A stretch of 64,000 bases of DNA from Styela clava (GCF_964204865.1 NC_135258.1:6811001-6875000), one strand, 5' to 3'; positions 46,848-58,054 are shown, numbered from the stretch's first letter. Numbers and translations are program-made. The notes: generated by a model from the sequence alone, not told the origin.

Positions 46848-47415
46848 ATATACATAACACGCCTTTGGGCATTGTTTAAAGTAATTAACAATCGTTTGTT
46901 TAAAACAGGTCTCAATTAACATCTATTAAATTTAATTGATGAAATATCACAATTTCATAGCCGTGGTTCAGATAGTTATAGCCACTAAGTTATAGGTCGA
47001 AATTGATTAGATATCTGAGAAACGAATTCTGCAATCTACTGAAATATTTCTATACTTGAAGTGTGATCGATTTCAATTTATAAGCCTGCCGTAAAATTTC
47101 AAAGTTTATTTGTTTAAACATTAAATGTTTTGCAAATTATTAACCGCCATATGTGTGCAACAAATAGTTGAAATTGATTAGCCTTCTGCGGAACGAATTC
47201 AGCAATCCCCAAACAAATTATAAGACAATTAGTTTCATAGTTTTCTATCTATGAGCCTGTCGTAAAATGTCAAAGAATATTTGTTTCGACATTGAAAGAT
47301 TTATGATGTATTGACCGCCATGAATGTTCGAAGCGACAGAATCTTTAGATGTCAAAATTACTTGTTGAAACATTAAAAATTTGATTTTGAGAAAGTGTGA
47401 TGTGAAAGTCATACA

Positions 47416-47487
47416 TGGGGACACCCGGATTTGAATCAGGGACCTATCGATCTGCAGTCGAATGCTCTACCACTGAGCTATATCCCC
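47416..47487 (-). pseudogene. trnC: tRNA-Cys (GCA), type B
   Basis: Reference type B copy. G53 to A gives a B box of GATTCAAATCC and breaks the 53:61 pair. Base 43 is T (pair 27:43 lost), and the 3' flank is ATGTATGAC with no TTTT. GCA anticodon kept. I infer little or no output. Confidence 0.8.
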
Positions 47488-47650
47488 ACAATCCACAACG
47501 GTCCGCTTTTTACCCCACGGGCATTAATATAGAAAACCTATTTTATCTGTTAGGAAAGAATCTCTCCTCAATTTATCAGTTCATGCTTGACAGAGTCATC
47601 AATATTGGGTTTCAAATATATGAACGAAGATTTAATCCGCGACACACAGT

Positions 47651-47722
47651 GACTCCGTGGCGCAACGGTAGCGCGTCTGACTCCAGATCAGAAGGTTGCG
47701 TGTTCAAATCACGTCGGGGTCA
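47651..47722 (+). tRNA. trnW: tRNA-Trp (CCA)
   Basis: Consensus Trp body. 163 bp from the divergent Cys B. Confidence 0.97.
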
Positions 47723-47969
47723 TTCCTTTATTTCCGGATCCTTGGATCAGCTTATGAACTGACCAGTTAATAAATAAACCCTTGCGAAAACGACTAATAT
47801 TCAAAAATGATTTTAATTCTGAGAAATGATTTCTGCAAACTTCAAAAAGGGTATTAGAATTAAAGTGTCATCGATTTCAATCCATTCGTTTGCCGTAGAA
47901 TGTCAAAGTTTAATTGTTCGAACATTAGAAATACTTGGTATTGAGAATGTTTGATGTGAAAGTCATAAA

Positions 47970-48041
47970 AGGGGACACCCGGATTTGAACCAGGGACCTC
48001 TCGATCTGCAGTCGAATGCTCTACCACTGAGCTATATCCCC
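47970..48041 (-). tRNA. trnC: tRNA-Cys (GCA), type A
   Basis: Consensus type A with terminator. Confidence 0.97.
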
Positions 48042-48639
48042 ACAGTGCACTACGGGTTCTATATTTAAATAATATACATAACACGCCTTTGGGCATTGTT
48101 TAAAGTAATTAACAATCGTTTGTTTAAAACAGGTCTCAATTAACATCTATTAAATTTAATTGATGAAATATCACAATTTCATAGCCGTGGTTCAGATAGT
48201 TATAGCCACTAAGTTATAGGTCGAAATTGATTAGATATCTGAGAAACGAATTCTGCAATCTACTGAAATATTTTTATACTTGAAGTGTGATCGATTTCAA
48301 TTTATAAGCCCGCCGTAAAATTTCAAAGTTTATTTGTTTAAACATTAAATGTTTTGCAAATTATTAACCGCCATATGTGTGCAACAAATAGTTGAAATTG
48401 ATTAGCCTTCTGCGGAACGAATTCAGCAATCCCCAAACAAATTATAAGACAATTAGTTTCATAGTTTTCTATCTATGAGCCTGTCGTAAAATGTCAAAGA
48501 ATATTTGTTTCAACATTGAAAGATTTATGATGTATTGACCGCCATGAATGTTCGAAGCGACAGAATCTTTAGATGTCAAAATTACTTGTTAAAACATTAA
48601 AAATTTGATTTTGAGAAAGTGTGATGTGAAAGTCATACA

Positions 48640-48711
48640 TGGGGACACCCGGATTTGAATCAGAAACCTATCGATCTGCAGTTTAATGCTCTACCACTGA
48701 GCTATATCCCC
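48640..48711 (-). pseudogene. trnC: tRNA-Cys (GCA), type B, further decayed
   Basis: Type B plus changes beside the anticodon stem (gcagtttaatg) and in the variable/T region (cagaaacc). Confidence 0.85.
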
Positions 48712-48874
48712 ACAATCCACAACGGTCCGCTTTTTACCCCACGGGCATTAATATAGAAAACCTATTTTATCTGTTAGTAAAGAATCTCTCCTCAATTTAT
48801 CAGTTCATGCTTGACAGAGTCATCAATATTGGGTTTCAAATATATGAACGAAGATTTAATCCGCGACACACAGT

Positions 48875-48946
48875 GACTCCGTGGCGCAACGGTAGCGCGT
48901 CTGACTCCAGATCAGAAGGTTGCGTGTTCAAATCACGTCGGGGTCA
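48875..48946 (+). tRNA. trnW: tRNA-Trp (CCA)
   Basis: Consensus body. Confidence 0.97.
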
Positions 48947-49193
48947 TTCCTTTAGTTCCGGATCCTTGAATCAGCTTATTAACTGACCAGTTAATAAATA
49001 AATCCTTGCGAAAACGACTAATATTCAAAAATGATTTGATTTCTGTGAAATGATTTCTGCAAACTTCAAAAAGGGTGTTAGAATTAAAGTGTCATCGATT
49101 TCAATCCATTGGTTTGCCGTAGAATGTCAAAGTTTAATTGTTCGAACATTGGAAATACTTGGTATTAAGAATGTTTGATGTGAAAGTCATAAA

Positions 49194-49265
49194 AGGGGAC
49201 ACCCGGATTTGAACCAGGGACCTCTCGATCTGCAGTCGCATGCTCTACCACTGAGCTATATCCCC
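49194..49265 (-). tRNA. trnC: tRNA-Cys (GCA), type A
   Basis: One change in the anticodon stem (gtcgcatg). Terminator present. Upstream, near 49403, a join shortens the long spacer. Confidence 0.9.
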
Positions 49266-49683
49266 ACAGTGCACTACGGGTTCTATATTTAAATAATATA
49301 CATAACACGTCCTTGGGCATTGTTTAAAGTAATTAACAATCGTTTGTTTAAAACAGGTCTCAATTAACATCTATTAAATTTAATTGATGAAATATCACCA
49401 TTTAATATTAACCGCCATATGTGTGCAACAAATAGTTGAAATTGATTAGGCTTCTGCGGAACGAGTTCAGCAATCCCCAAACAAATTATAAGACAATTAG
49501 TGTCATGGTTTTCTTTCTATGAGCCTGTCGTAAAATGTCAAAGAATATTTGTTTCAACATTGAAAGATTTATGATGTATTGACCGCCGTGAATGTTCGAA
49601 GCGACAGAATCTTTAGATGTCAAAATTACTTGTTGAAACATTGAAAATTTGATTTTGAGAAAGTGTGATGTGAAAGTCATACA

Positions 49684-49755
49684 TAGGGACACCCGGATTT
49701 GAATCAGGGACCTATCGATCTGCAGTCGAATGCTCTACCACTGAGCTATATCCTC
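49684..49755 (-). pseudogene. trnC: tRNA-Cys (GCA), type B with acceptor changes
   Basis: Type B with changes at both acceptor ends (tagggac and tcctc on plus). Confidence 0.82.
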
Positions 49756-49916
49756 ACAATCCACAGCGGTCAGTTTTTTACCCCACGGGCATTAATATAG
49801 AAAACCTATTTTATCTGTTCGGAAAGAACCTCTCCTCAATTTATCAGTTCATGCTTGAGAGTCATCAATATTGGGTTTCAAATATATGAACGAAGATTTA
49901 ATCCGCGACACACAGT

Positions 49917-49988
49917 GACTCCGTGGCGCAACGGTAGCGCGTCTGACTCCAGATCAGAAGGTTGCGTGTTCAAATCACGTCGGGGTCA
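49917..49988 (+). tRNA. trnW: tRNA-Trp (CCA)
   Basis: Consensus body. Confidence 0.97.
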
Positions 49989-50235
49989 TTCCTTTAGTTC
50001 CGGATCCTTGAATCAGCTTATGAAGTGACCAGTTAATAAATAAACCCTTGCGAAAACGACTAATATTCAAAAATGATTTGATTTCTGAGAAACGATTTCT
50101 GCAAACTCCAAAAAGGGTATTAGAATTAAAGTGTCATCAATTTCAATCTATTGGTTCGCCGTAGAATGTCAAAGTTTAATTGTTCGAACATTAGAAATAC
50201 TTGATATAGAGAATGTTTGATGTGAAAGTCATAAA

Positions 50236-50307
50236 AGGGGACACCCGGATTTGAACCAGGGACCTCTCGATCTGCAGTCGAATGCTCTACCACTGAGCTA
50301 TATCCCC
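50236..50307 (-). tRNA. trnC: tRNA-Cys (GCA), type A
   Basis: Consensus type A with terminator. Confidence 0.97.
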
Positions 50308-50905
50308 ACAGTGCACTACGGGTTCTATATTTAAATAATATACATAACACGCCCCTGGGCATTGTTTAAAGTAATTAACAATCGTTTGTTTAAAACAGGT
50401 CTCAATTAACATCTATTAAATTTAATTGATGAAATATCACAATTTCATAGCCGTGGTTCAGATAGTTATAGCCACTAAGTTATAGGTCGAAATTGATTAG
50501 ATATCTGAGAAACGAATTCTGCAATCTACTGAAATATTTTTATACTTGAAGTGTGATCGATTTCAATTTTTAAGCCTGCCGTAAAATGTCAAAGTTTATT
50601 TGTTTAAACATTAAATGTTTTGCAAATTATTAACCGCCATATGTGTGCAACAAATAGTTGAAATTGATTAGCCTTCTGCGGAACGAATTCAGCAATCCCC
50701 AAACAAATTATAAGACAATTAGTTTCATAGTTTTCTATCTATGAGCCTGTCGTAAAATGTCAAAGAATATTTGTTTCGACATTGAAAGATTTATGATGTA
50801 TTGACCGCCATGAATGTTCGAAGCGACAGAATCTTTAGATGTCAAAATTACTTGTTGAAACATTAAAAATTTGATTTTGAGAAAGTGTGATGTGAAAGTC
50901 ATACA

Positions 50906-50977
50906 TGGTAACACCCGGATTTGAATCAGGAACCTATCGATCAGCAGTCGAATGCTCTACCACTGAGCTATATCCCC
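50906..50977 (-). pseudogene. trnC: tRNA-Cys type B with anticodon changed to GCT
   Basis: The loop reads CTGCTGA, so the anticodon is GCT (a serine anticodon) in an otherwise Cys body. The 3' acceptor is damaged (tggtaac), and the type B T-arm and base 43 changes are present. Copy at 52814. Confidence 0.8.
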
Positions 50978-51140
50978 ACAATCAACAACGGTCCGCTTTT
51001 TACCCCACGGGCATTAATATAGAAAACCTATTTTATCTGTTAGGAAAGAATCTCTCCTCAATTTATCAGTTCATGCTTGACAGAGTCATCAATATTGGGT
51101 TTCAAATATATGAACGAAGATTTAATCCGCGACACACAGT

Positions 51141-51212
51141 GACTCCGTGGCGCAACGGTAGCGCGTCTGACTCCAGATCAGAAGGTTGCGTGTTCAAATC
51201 ACGTCGGGGTCA
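51141..51212 (+). tRNA. trnW: tRNA-Trp (CCA)
   Basis: Consensus body; a deletion follows shortly downstream (tttagttcagttaat). Confidence 0.97.
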
Positions 51213-51429
51213 TTCCTTTAGTTCAGTTAATAAATAAACCCTTGCGAAAACGACTAATATTCAAAAATGATTTGATTTCTGAGAAATGATTTCTGCAAAC
51301 TTCAAAAAGGGTATTAGAATTAAAGTGTCATCGATTTCAATCCATTCGTTTGCCGTAGAATGTCAAAGTTTAATTGTTCGAACATTAGAAAAACTTGGTA
51401 TTGAGAATGTTTGATGTGAAAGTCATAAA

Positions 51430-51500
51430 AGGGGACACCCGGATTTGAACCAGGGACCTCTCGATCTGCAGTCGATGCCCTACCACTGAGCTATATCCCC
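51430..51500 (-). pseudogene. trnC: tRNA-Cys (GCA), type A, 71 nt
   Basis: One base is missing next to the anticodon stem, and one change adjoins it (gtcgatgcccta). Terminator present. A spacer join about 10-40 bp upstream brings the next Cys B to within 92 bp. Confidence 0.8.
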
Positions 51501-51591
51501 ACAGTGCACTAAGTTATAGGTCGAAATTGATTAGATATCTGAGAAACATTAAAAATTTGATTTTGAGAAAGTGTGATGTGAAAGTCATACA

Positions 51592-51663
51592 TGGGGACAC
51601 CCGGATTTGAATCAGGGACCTATCGATCTGCAGTCGAATGCTCTACCACTGAGCTATATCCCC
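51592..51663 (-). pseudogene. trnC: tRNA-Cys (GCA), type B
   Basis: Reference type B body. Confidence 0.8.
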
Positions 51664-51824
51664 ACAATCCACAGCGGTCTGTTTTTTACCCCACGGGCAT
51701 TAATATAGAAAACCTATTTTATCTGTTCGGAAAGAACCTCTCCTCAATTTATCAGTTCATGCTTGAGAGTCATCAATATTGGGTTTCAAATATATGAACG
51801 AAGATTTAATCCGCGACACACAGT

Positions 51825-51896
51825 GAATCCGTGGCGCAACGGTAGCGCGTCTGACTCCAGATCAGAAGGTTGCGTGTTCAAATCACGTCGGGGCCA
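51825..51896 (+). tRNA. trnW: tRNA-Trp (CCA), acceptor variant
   Basis: Changes at acceptor base 3 (gaatccg) and near the 3' end (ggggcca). Other arms consensus. Confidence 0.82.
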
Positions 51897-52143
51897 TTCC
51901 TTTAGTTCCGGATCCTTGAATCAGCTTATGAAGTGACCAGTTAATAAATAAACCCTTGCGAAAACGACTAATATTCAAAAATGATTTGATTTCTGAGAAA
52001 CGATTTCTGCAAACTCCAAAAAGGGTATTAGAATTAAAGTGTCATCAATTTCAATCTATTGGTTCGCCGTAGAATGTCAAAGTTTAATTGTTCGAACATT
52101 AGAAATACTTGATATAGAGAATGTTTGATGTGAAAGTCATAAA

Positions 52144-52215
52144 AGGGGACACCCGGATTTGAACCAGGGACCTCTCGATCTGCAGTCGAATGCTCTACCA
52201 CTGAGCTATATCCCC
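52144..52215 (-). tRNA. trnC: tRNA-Cys (GCA), type A
   Basis: Consensus type A with terminator. Confidence 0.97.
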
Positions 52216-52813
52216 ACAGTGCACTACGGGTTCTATATTTAAATAATATACATAACACGCCCCTGGGCATTGTTTAAAGTAATTAACAATCGTTTGTTTA
52301 AAACAGGTCTCAATTAACATCTATTAAATTTAATTGATGAAATATCACAATTTCATAGCCGTGGTTCAGATAGTTATAGCCACTAAGTTATAGGTCGAAA
52401 TTGATTAGATATCTGAGAAACGAATTCTGCAATCTACTGAAATATTTTTATACTTGAAGTGTGATCGATTTCAATTTTTAAGCCTGCCGTAAAATGTCAA
52501 AGTTTATTTGTTTAAACATTAAATGTTTTGCAAATTATTAACCGCCATATGTGTGCAACAAATAGTTGAAATTGATTAGCCTTCTGCGGAACGAATTCAG
52601 CAATCCCCAAACAAATTATAAGACAATTAGTTTCATAGTTTTCTATCTATGAGCCTGTCGTAAAATGTCAAAGAATATTTGTTTCGACATTGAAAGATTT
52701 ATGATGTATTGACCGCCATGAATGTTCGAAGCGACAGAATCTTTAGATGTCAAAATTACTTGTTGAAACATTAAAAATTTGATTTTGAGAAAGTGTGATG
52801 TGAAAGTCATACA

Positions 52814-52885
52814 TGGGGACACCCGGATTTGAATCAGGGACCTATCGATCAGCAGTCGAATGCTCTACCACTGAGCTATATCCCC
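52814..52885 (-). pseudogene. trnC: tRNA-Cys type B with anticodon changed to GCT
   Basis: Same GCT loop as 50906 but with an intact acceptor end. Type B T-arm change present. Confidence 0.8.
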
Positions 52886-53048
52886 ACAATCCACAACGGT
52901 CCGCTTTTTACCCCACGGGCATTACTATAGAAAACCTATTTTATCTGTTAGGAAAGAATCTCTCCTCAATTTATCAGTTCATGCTTGACAGAGTCATCAA
53001 TATTGGGTTTCAAATATATGAACGAAGATTTAATCCGCGACACACAGT

Positions 53049-53120
53049 GACTCCGTGGCGCAACGGTAGCGCGTCTGACTCCAGATCAGAAGGTTGCGTG
53101 TTCAAATCACGTCGGGGTCA
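53049..53120 (+). tRNA. trnW: tRNA-Trp (CCA)
   Basis: Consensus body. Confidence 0.97.
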
Positions 53121-53337
53121 TTCCTTTAGTTCAGTTAATAAATAAACCCTTGCGAAAACGACTAATATTCAAAAATGTTTTGATTTCTGAGAAATGATTT
53201 CTGCAAACTTCAAAAAGGGTATTAGAATTAAAGTGTCATCGATTTCAATCCATTCGTTTGCCGTAGAATGTCAAAGTTTAATTGTTCGAACATTAGAAAA
53301 ACTTGGTATTGAGAATTTTTGATGTGAAAGTCATAAA

Positions 53338-53408
53338 AGGGGACACCCGGATTTGAACCAGGGACCTCTCGATCTGCAGTCGATGCCCTACCACTGAGCT
53401 ATATCCCC
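53338..53408 (-). pseudogene. trnC: tRNA-Cys (GCA), type A, 71 nt
   Basis: Copy of 51430. Confidence 0.8.
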
Positions 53409-53499
53409 ACAGTGCACTAAGTTATAGGTCGAAATTGATTAGATATCTGAGAAACATTAAAAATTTGATTTTGAGAAAGTGTGATGTGAAAGTCATACA

Positions 53500-53571
53500 T
53501 GGGGACACCCGGATTTGAATCAGGGACCTATCGATCTGCAGTAGAATGCTCTACCACTGAGCTATATCCCC
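53500..53571 (-). pseudogene. trnC: tRNA-Cys (GCA), type B
   Basis: Type B with one more anticodon-stem change (gcagtagaatg), shared with 55017. Confidence 0.82.
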
Positions 53572-53734
53572 ACAATCCACAACGGTCCGCTTTTTACCCC
53601 ACGGGCATTAATATAGAAAACCTATTTTATCTGTTAGGAAAGAATCTCTCCTCAATTTATCAGTTCATGCTTGACAGAGTCATCAATATTGGGTTTCAAA
53701 TATATGAACGAAGATTTAATCCGCGACACACAGT

Positions 53735-53750
53735 GACTCCGTGGCGCAAC
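53735..53750 (+). pseudogene. trnW: tRNA-Trp, 5' end only
   Basis: Only the first 16 bases (through gcgcaac) remain. The sequence then joins spacer upstream of the next Cys A (attcgtttgccg). Confidence 0.85.
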
Positions 53751-53836
53751 ATTCGTTTGCCGTAGAATGTCAAAGTTTAATTGTTCGAACATTAGAAATA
53801 CTTGGTATTGAGAATGTTTGATGTGAAAGTCATAAA

Positions 53837-53908
53837 AGGGGACACCCGGATTTGAACCAGGGAACTCTCGATCTGCAGTCGAATGCTCTACCACTGAGCT
53901 ATATCCCC
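53837..53908 (-). tRNA. trnC: tRNA-Cys (GCA), type A
   Basis: One change in the variable region (gggaactc). Terminator present. Confidence 0.93.
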
Positions 53909-54176
53909 ACAGTGCACTACGTGTTCTATATTTAAATAATATACATAACACGCCTTTGGGCATTGTTTAAAGTAATTAACAATCGTTTGTTTAAAACAGG
54001 TCTCAATTAACATCTATTAAATTTAATTGATGAAATATCACAATTTCATAGCCGTGGTTCAGATAGTTATAGCCACTAAGTTATAGGTCGAAATTGATTA
54101 GATATCTGAGAAACGAATTCTGCAATCTACTGAAATATTTTTATACTTGAAGTGTGATCGATTTCAATTTATAAGC

Positions 54177-54209
54177 CAGTCGAATGCTCTACCACTGAGC
54201 TATATCCCC
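54177..54209 (-). pseudogene. trnC: tRNA-Cys 5' half fragment
   Basis: Only the 5' half up to the anticodon stem remains. It joins the Cys upstream spacer (ataagc) within the anticodon region. Confidence 0.85.
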
Positions 54210-54300
54210 ATAGTGCACTAAGTTATAGGTCGAAATTGATTAGATATCTGAGAAACATTAAAAATTTGATTTTGAGAAAGTGTGATGTGAAAGTCATACA

Positions 54301-54372
54301 TGGGGACACCCGGATTTGAATCAGGGACCTATCGATCTGCAGTCGAATGCTCTACCACTGAGCTATATCCCC
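54301..54372 (-). pseudogene. trnC: tRNA-Cys (GCA), type B
   Basis: Reference type B body. Confidence 0.8.
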
Positions 54373-54535
54373 ACAATCCACAACGGTCCGCTTTTTACCC
54401 CACGGGCATTAATATAGAAAACCTATTTTATCTGTTAGGAAAGAATCTCTCCTCAATTTATCAGTTCATGCTTGACAGAGTCATCAATATTGGGTTTCAA
54501 ATATATGAACGAAGATTTAATCCGCGACACACAGT

Positions 54536-54607
54536 GACTCCGTGGCGCAACGGTAGCGCGTCTGACTCCAGATCAGAAGGTTGCGTGTTCAAATCACGTC
54601 GGGGTCA
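54536..54607 (+). tRNA. trnW: tRNA-Trp (CCA)
   Basis: Consensus body. Confidence 0.97.
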
Positions 54608-54854
54608 TTCCTTTAGTTCCGGATCCTTGAATCAGCTTATGAACTGACCAGTTAATAAATAAACCCTTGCGAAAACGACTAATATTCAAAAATGATTTGA
54701 TTTCTGAGAAATGATTTCTGCAAACTTCAAAAAGGGTATTAGAATTAAAGTGTCATCGATTTCAATCCATTCGTTTGCCGTAGAATGTCAAAGTTTAATT
54801 GTTCGAACATTAGAAAAACTTGGTATTGAGAATGTTTGATGTGAAAGTCATAAA

Positions 54855-54925
54855 AGGGGACACCCGGATTTGAACCAGGGACCTCTCGATCTGCAGTCGA
54901 TGCTCTACCACTGAGCTATATCCCC
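54855..54925 (-). tRNA. trnC: tRNA-Cys (GCA), type A, 71 nt
   Basis: One base is missing between the anticodon and D arms (gtcgatgctc). Otherwise consensus, terminator present. Confidence 0.82.
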
Positions 54926-55016
54926 ACAGTGCACTAAGTTATAGGTCGAAATTGATTAGATATCTGAGAAACATTAAAAATTTGATTTTGAGAAAGTGTG
55001 ATGTGAAAGTCATACA

Positions 55017-55088
55017 TGGGGACACCCGGATTTGAATCAGGGACCTATCGATCTGCAGTAGAATGCTCTACCACTGAGCTATATCCCC
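55017..55088 (-). pseudogene. trnC: tRNA-Cys (GCA), type B
   Basis: Type B with the gcagtagaatg change, as at 53500. Confidence 0.82.
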
Positions 55089-55251
55089 ACAATCCACAAC
55101 GGTCCGCTTTTTACCCCACGGGCATTAATATAGAAAACCTATTTTATCTGTTAGGAAAGAATCTCTCCTCAATTTATCAGTTCATGCTTGACAGAGTCAT
55201 CAATATTGGGTTTCAAATATATGAACGAAGATTTAATCCGCGACACACAGT

Positions 55252-55323
55252 GACTCCGTGGCGCAACGGTAGCGCGTCTGACTCCAGATCAGAAGGTTGC
55301 GTGTTCAAATCACGTCGGGGTCA
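55252..55323 (+). tRNA. trnW: tRNA-Trp (CCA)
   Basis: Consensus body. Confidence 0.97.
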
Positions 55324-55571
55324 TTCCTTTAGTTCCGGATCCTTGAATCAGCTTATGAACTGACCAGTTAAATAAATAAACCCTTGCGAAAACGACTAAT
55401 ATTCAAAAATGATTTGATTTCTGTGAAATGATTTCTGCAAACTTCAAAAAGGGTATTAGAATTAAAGTGTCATCGATTTCAATCCATTGGTTTGCCGTAG
55501 AATGTCAAAGTTTAATTGTTCGAACATTGGAAATACTTGGTATTGAGAATGTTTGATGTGAAAGTCATAAA

Positions 55572-55643
55572 AGGGGACACCCGGATTTGAATCAGGGACC
55601 TATCGATCTGCAGTCGAATGCTCTACCACTGAGCTATATTCCC
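55572..55643 (-). pseudogene. trnC: tRNA-Cys (GCA), type B body with type A 3' flank
   Basis: Copy of the chimera at 46192, with one more acceptor change (tattccc). Confidence 0.8.
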
Positions 55644-55806
55644 ACAATCCACAACGGTCCGCTTTTTACCCCACGGGCATTAATATAGAAAACCTATTTT
55701 ATCTGTTCGGAAAGATTCTCTCCTCAATTTATCAGTTCATGCTTGACAGAGTCATCAATATTGGGTTTCAAATATATGAACGAAGATTTGATCCGCGACA
55801 CACAGT

Positions 55807-55878
55807 GACTCCGTGGCGCAACGGTAGCGCGTCTGACTCCAGATCGGAAGGTTGCGTGTTCAAATGACGTCGGGGTCA
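55807..55878 (+). tRNA. trnW: tRNA-Trp (CCA), T-stem variant
   Basis: Copy of 46427. Confidence 0.8.
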
Positions 55879-56125
55879 TTCCTTTATTTCCGGATCCATG
55901 AATCAGCTTATGAACTGACCAGTTAATAAATAAACCCTTGCGAAAACGACTAATATTCAAAAATGATTTGATTTCTGAGAAATGATTTCTGCAAACTTCA
56001 AAAAGGGTATCAGAATTAAAGTGTCATCGATTTCAATCCATTGGTTTGCCGTAGAATGTGAAAGTTTAATTGTTCGAACATTAGAAATACTTGGTATTGA
56101 GAATGTTTGATGTGAAAGTCATAAA

Positions 56126-56197
56126 AGGGGACACCCGGATTTGAACCAGGGACCTCTCGATCTGCAGTCGAATGCTCTACCACTGAGCTATATCCCC
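56126..56197 (-). tRNA. trnC: tRNA-Cys (GCA), type A
   Basis: Consensus type A with terminator; copy of 46746. Confidence 0.97.
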
Positions 56198-56795
56198 ACA
56201 GTGCACTACGGGTTCTATATTTAAATAATATACATAACACGCCTTTGGGCATTGTTTAAAGTAATTAACAATCGTTTGTTTAAAACAGGTCTCAATTAAC
56301 ATCTATTAAATTTAATTGATGAAATATCACAATTTCATAGCCGTGGTTCAGATAGTTATAGCCACTAAGTTATAGGTCGAAATTGATTAGATATCTGAGA
56401 AACGAATTCTGCAATCTACTGAAATATTTTTATACTTGAAGTGTGATCGATTTCAATTTATAAGCCTGCCGTAAAATTTCAAAGTTTATTTGTTTAAACA
56501 TTAAATGTTTTGCAAATTATTAACCGCCATATGTGTGCAACAAATAGTTGAAATTGATTAGCCTTCTGCGGAACGAATTCAGCAATCCCCAAACAAATTA
56601 TAAGACAATTAGTTTCATAGTTTTCTATCTATGAGCCTGTCGTAAAATGTCAAAGAATATTTGTTTCGACATTGAAAGATTTATGATGTATTGACCGCCA
56701 TGAATGTTCGAAGCGACAGAATCTTTAGATGTCAAAATTACTTGTTGAAACATTAAAAATTTGATTTTGAGAAAGTGTGATGTGAAAGTCATACA

Positions 56796-56867
56796 TGGGG
56801 ACACCCGGATTTGAATCAGGGACCTATCGATCTGCAGTCGAATGCTCTACCACTGAGCTATATCCCC
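56796..56867 (-). pseudogene. trnC: tRNA-Cys (GCA), type B
   Basis: Copy of 47416. Confidence 0.8.
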
Positions 56868-57030
56868 ACAATCCACAACGGTCCGCTTTTTACCCCACGG
56901 GCATTAATATAGAAAACCTATTTTATCTGTTAGGAAAGAATCTCTCCTCAATTTATCAGTTCATGCTTGACAGAGTCATCAATATTGGGTTTCAAATATA
57001 TGAACGAAGATTTAATCCGCGACACACAGT

Positions 57031-57102
57031 GACTCCGTGGCGCAACGGTAGCGCGTCTGACTCCAGATCAGAAGGTTGCGTGTTCAAATCACGTCGGGGT
57101 CA
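57031..57102 (+). tRNA. trnW: tRNA-Trp (CCA)
   Basis: Consensus body; copy of 47651. Confidence 0.97.
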
Positions 57103-57349
57103 TTCCTTTATTTCCGGATCCTTGGATCAGCTTATGAACTGACCAGTTAATAAATAAACCCTTGCGAAAACGACTAATATTCAAAAATGATTTTAATTCT
57201 GAGAAATGATTTCTGCAAACTTCAAAAAGGGTATTAGAATTAAAGTGTCATCGATTTCAATCCATTCGTTTGCCGTAGAATGTCAAAGTTTAATTGTTCG
57301 AACATTAGAAATACTTGGTATTGAGAATGTTTGATGTGAAAGTCATAAA

Positions 57350-57395
57350 AGGGGACACCCGGATTTGAACCAGGGACCTCTCGATCTGCAGTCGA

Positions 57396-57427
<32 letters not shown>

Positions 57428-57866
57428 TTTTTTGTTTTTTCTTTTATTTTTTTGCGGATCAGAATTTTCCAAGGCACAGATCAGTGTCTAATGCCACGTC
57501 ATATCCGTGTCATATCGGTATAACGCTTCATAAGCATGCCACTGCATAAGCAGCAGTCATAAACTTATGGAGGCTTCAGTATCTGCCGCGCCATTGCACA
57601 GCACAAACTTCCACCCCGGGGTTCGGTATACACTGTATGTCACAGCATAACTTTCGCCCAGGGCTTCCGTCTGCACCATGCATAGCATAGCTCAACTTCC
57701 GCCCCCGGCTTCCGTACATACTGCGTGACGCTTAACACGCACACAGCATGACATCCACCGTGAAGCTTCCGATTCATCACGTCCGCTTAATATGTGATGG
57801 TATTTCCGACATAAAAAATGGATAAAATTGTCGCAGTCGAATGCTCTACCACTGAGCTATATCCCC
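57350..57866 (-). pseudogene. trnC: tRNA-Cys (GCA), type A, split by a retroelement
   Basis: 57350-57395 and 57841-57866 together make an exact 72-nt type A gene. A 437-bp insertion (57396-57832) plus an 8-bp duplication (GCAGTCGA at 57388-57395 and 57833-57840) lies in the anticodon loop. In tRNA sense the break follows C35 of the GCA anticodon. Confidence 0.92.
57396..57832 (-). mobile_element. Poly(A)-tailed retroelement fragment in anticodon loop
   Basis: On the minus strand it ends in 26 A with AATAAA just upstream (57444-57449) and has 8-bp flanking duplications, the marks of target-primed reverse transcription. It lies in the same sense as the host tRNA. It has no reading frame and no A/B boxes, so it is not an obvious SINE. 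The middle holds four imperfect repeats of about 43-45 bp (about 57598-57642, 57641-57686, 57684-57727 and 57741-57782) rich in CTTCCG-type motifs, more GC-rich than the host. It is best read as the 3' untranslated end of a 5'-truncated LINE. Confidence 0.85.
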
Positions 57867-58054
57867 ACAGTGCACTACGGGTTCTATATTCAAATAATAT
57901 ACATAGAGAAATGATTTCTGCAAACTTCAAAAAGGGTATTAGAATTAAAGTGTCATCGATTTCAATCCATTCGTTTGCCGTAGAATGTCAAAGTTTAATT
58001 GTTCGAACATTAGAAATACTTGGTATTGAGAATGTTTGATGTGAAAGTCATAAA

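Larger units (their letters stand above)
46163..48015. repeat. Array block repeated 9,380 bp away (46163-48015 and 55543-57395)
   Basis: At least 1.85 kb is almost identical between the two places, carrying the same private Trp changes and the same chimeric Cys. The second copy is cut by the insertion at 57396, so the true match may be longer. Confidence 0.88.
49684..53499. repeat. 1,908-bp tandem duplication
   Basis: 49684-51591 is repeated at 51592-53499. Cys, Trp, the spacer joins near 51225 and 53133, the 71-nt Cys copies and the anticodon-mutant Cys genes all recur at the same offset. Confidence 0.88.

Noticed and set aside
46636-46872. Many repeated minus-strand frames of about 78 residues containing SSVVEHSTADREVPGSNPGV
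   Set aside because: This is the sense-strand translation of tRNA-Cys plus spacer; such peptides arise from tRNA genes read as protein and are not genes.
47415-47762. Repeated 110-119-residue plus-strand frames starting MGTPGFESGTYRSAVECSTT
   Set aside because: They run through antisense tRNA-Cys, spacer and sense tRNA-Trp; the conservation is explained by the array.
57396-57832. tRNA-derived SINE
   Set aside because: It lies in a tRNA gene, but the insert itself has no A or B box and no tRNA-like 5' end.
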